Source of the DNA: Adiantum capillus-veneris
Taxonomy: Eukaryota > Streptophyta > Polypodiopsida > Polypodiales > Pteridaceae
Assembly: GCA_014529385.2 (NCBI GenBank)
Contig: CM043962.1
Coordinates: 50,358,598-50,422,597, forward strand
Length of the DNA: 64,000 nt
Direction of reading: 5' to 3'
Shown here one piece after another: positions 61,900-64,000 of this stretch. The notes under the pieces were generated by a model. It did no database searches. It saw nothing but the letters and a program-made list of their open reading frames with translations, and was not told the DNA's origin. Position 1 is the stretch's first letter. Each line of letters begins with the position of its first letter. The position numbers were made by a program, and so were the translations under genes.

Positions 61900-64000
61900 T
61901 TAGCCCCCCCTTTACATAATGGTACATTCATGTACCATTTATCTGATCATACAACATGTATATTATGTAACGTCTGTCTTTGTCTGCTCTTATCTTTGAA
62001 GAACCTTTGTTGTATGATTAAAAAACCTTGTGTGATATCGAAGGTTCTCCGAGCCAATAGCAAGATGAAATGAAGTGATGGAGTAAAACTCCTCCATTGA
62101 GAAAGTTTCCATAAGCACCCCCCAGAATCAAAGATCTTAAAATATCTTTCCCAAAGCGAGATGTATGGTATGGAATCACTTACTGATTTCGGTTGAAGAA
62201 ACTTGTAGATTTTACTGTTGTCCATCATTGAATCTATCACTATGAATGTGATATAAAAGATTGGTTGCTCTTCCTCCTGTGTAAAGTTGATGTATCTGCT
62301 ACGATCTTCAAGAGCTTGTATGAGAAAATTCTTGAACTGTAGCTCATAAAATTCATTCAACCTGGGTAGGCTCATCAACAAGTAAAAAATTATATGACCT
62401 TCATGATTTAGGAAAGCTTGATCCATGCTTCCAGCTGCTATTGGAAGATATTGCAAATAGTTTACCACATAAGTAGATAATAGACAAAGGTTTCTATTGC
62501 TTCCAATACATTGGAAGAGAATAGATTTTGGTACTGATTGATGAAATATCCACATGTAGCAATCAACAAGTTTTTCATCTATGATGAAGACCAGAAGCAT
62601 CACAATGTGCGACCTCCATACACCAAAGAACCAAATGAAGAAGATTTGGAAACATCCGTTTATCAGCAAGTATTCATGTCCTCTTCCGCTTAAGAAGGTA
62701 TGGTGTCCCAGATAAAAGGTATATGTGAAGAGAGGAGAAGTTGACCTTGAAGAGGTGAAACCCAATATGAAGATGATTCGGGCTTCAAAAGCTTGGATCT
62801 CCTTGCTCAGAGATTGTCTCATGAATGAAGAGCCACCCACTAAAACACCATTGGAGAGAATGATACCCTTCTGATAGTTTCCTTTTATGATTTTATCTTT
62901 TACTACTCTCCCATGTTCTTCATCTCCTTCTAAGCCCCCCCTTTGGCAAGGTTGTAACTCCTCACATTGTACCACCTCAAAGGTTGATGGAATACTGTTT
63001 GATTTTGTGAAACATTTGGCTTCTTGCATGATAGGTTCCTCTATGCTTAACATACATGGGTCATGCCAATGCTTTTCAACATCCTCAAACACTTCTTCAA
63101 GATTATCCTCACCTGGATTCCACTCACACTCTTCTACTTTGTTTTGGAGTTGGCATTCCATGTACACAATCATCTCTTTATGATCCATGTGGTCTATGAT
63201 CTCTCCACCTATGATTTCATCTTCTTCTTCACTCTCTTATTTTAGACAAGATACACTCTCAGAACATTCCATAAGATCAAGGTTACCTTCAAGGTCTTCA
63301 TTCTCCATAGAGTCATGTTGCACAAAAGCTTCGTCTGCTCGGACTAGAAATTGACCCTCCGCCAAAGGGTTGGATATATCCATTATTGAATCGTCAATTC
63401 CATTTGAGATATCTTGTGTCGATTTTTTCATGCTTGTGATAAAGGTAGAAGAAAGAGATTCCACATTTGAATCTTGGCCACACACTTTAGCACTTGAATA
63501 ATCAGTTGGCATGTAAGTAGCTTCTTCAACATTTGTCGAAGTAGAAGGAGACAAGTATGGCAAAGGAGATGACTCCTTCATAGAAACACTTTCATGATGG
63601 TTGGATCTTCCAGCATGATGGAAACCATTTTTGATGTAGAAGTACTTGTGAAACTTCCTTCGGGCAATAGTGACCGCTTCTTCAAAGGTAGAGGGTCCAC
63701 TACAAGTAACATTAGTCTTTAGGAAAGGAGACAAACCCGAAATAAATTGCTCCATTTTTACATAATCTGGAAATGTAGAACTAAATCCATATCCTCCCCA
63801 TTGATGAGAAAAAAAATCCTCATAAGCATACTAGTCTTCACTATGTTATTGAAGTCTCCCTAATGAAGCCCATGCTGTCTCTGTTGTTGGAATTTTAGAG
63901 AATCTGGTCTTCAAAGCTTTGGAAATTTGGGTGTACCCATCTTCAATCTGAGAAGAAATACTCCAAAACCATTGTTCAGCGTTGCCTCTAAGGCATAGCA
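61900..64000 (-). pseudogene. gag: gag-only polyprotein, copy 3 (extends beyond window)
   Basis: From the window edge the gag domain reads with TAA at 63,846-63,848 and TAG at 63,831-63,833 (shared with copy 2), then MEQFISGLSPF from 63,755. TAA at 63,238-63,240 (GAA in copy 1) splits it from a continuous 413-codon frame at 63,188-61,947. That frame covers the end of the acidic stretch, a region with hydrophobic run QIFFIWFFGV then IVMLLVFII at about residues 181-203, and ends TLHNIHVV. A PPT (GGGGGGGCTAA) and LTR3 follow. No pol motif is seen in these 413 codons. The gag ATG is outside the window. Confidence 0.82.

Larger units (their letters stand above)
51733..64000 (-). mobile_element. 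Tandem array of a gag-only LTR retrotransposon (three internal regions, three LTRs)
   Basis: Minus-strand order from the right: internal 3 (64,000-61,900), LTR3 (61,899-59,281), PBS, internal 2 truncated (59,280-57,870), LTR2 truncated (57,872-56,364), PBS, internal 1 (56,363-53,826), LTR1 (53,825-51,733). The period is 5,173 bp (gag copy 2 to copy 3). Gag copy 1 to copy 2 is only 2,917 bp, so 2,256 bp is missing at the junction near 57,871. The internal region codes for gag plus a long C-terminal extension and no pol. LTR ends, PBS, PPT and leader start match the gag-pol element at 2,649-13,124. Such arrays arise by unequal recombination between LTRs. Confidence 0.88.

Overview
The window looks like intergenic nuclear DNA from a large, repeat-rich plant genome. 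The evidence is Ty3/gypsy elements with plant-type dual RNase H or a chromodomain, degenerate Ty1/copia elements in both orientations, a Penelope-like reverse transcriptase without endonuclease, and very long CT, AC and TG microsatellites. I found no convincing host gene, tRNA or rRNA. A seed-free vascular plant (fern or lycophyte) is my best guess, because endonuclease-less Penelope elements are known there, but a conifer cannot be excluded from sequence alone. Almost every coding unit is broken, so this is a graveyard of nested retroelements.

Layout. 1-2,648 and 13,125-13,695: a minus-strand Ty3/gypsy pol, split in two, with a candidate LTR and an odd W[V/I]PK-repeat ORF at the far left. 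2,649-13,124: a plus-strand gypsy element (Tat-like, two RNase H domains) with both LTRs, PBS, leader, gag, pol, PPT and a target duplication; it sits inside the first element's RT. 15,166-17,825: a decayed plus-strand gypsy, with a C-tract before it. 18,365-22,200: non-coding, with a CT array and a cluster of CCAAT boxes. 22,207-24,590: minus-strand chromovirus pol, cut at 24,591 by an LTR-like unit. 25,697-30,084: AC-rich non-coding DNA with small duplications. 30,085-37,757: a Penelope-like element with flanking direct repeats, a 5' region of structured tandem repeats, and an RT pseudogene. 38,221-41,950: a minus-strand gag-bearing LTR element with no pol seen. 42,388-46,343: plus-strand copia. 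46,374-49,080: minus-strand copia. 49,300-51,732: a plus-strand relative of the 38-42 kb element. 51,733-64,000: a minus-strand tandem array (LTR-gag-LTR-gag-LTR-gag) of a gag-only element.

How the parts relate. The gag-only array and the gag-pol element at 2.6-13.1 kb share LTR ends, a PBS, the first codons of the leader, the LTR promoter and hairpin, and the PPT. They look like a non-autonomous/autonomous pair, in which the gag-only copies would have borrowed reverse transcriptase and integrase from gag-pol relatives. The autonomous copy carries two tandem, mutually homologous small ORFs (70 and 72 codons) between PBS and gag that I cannot assign to any family; the gag-only copies keep only their first seven codons. 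With the structured repeats of the Penelope-like element, this pair is the most likely undescribed material here.
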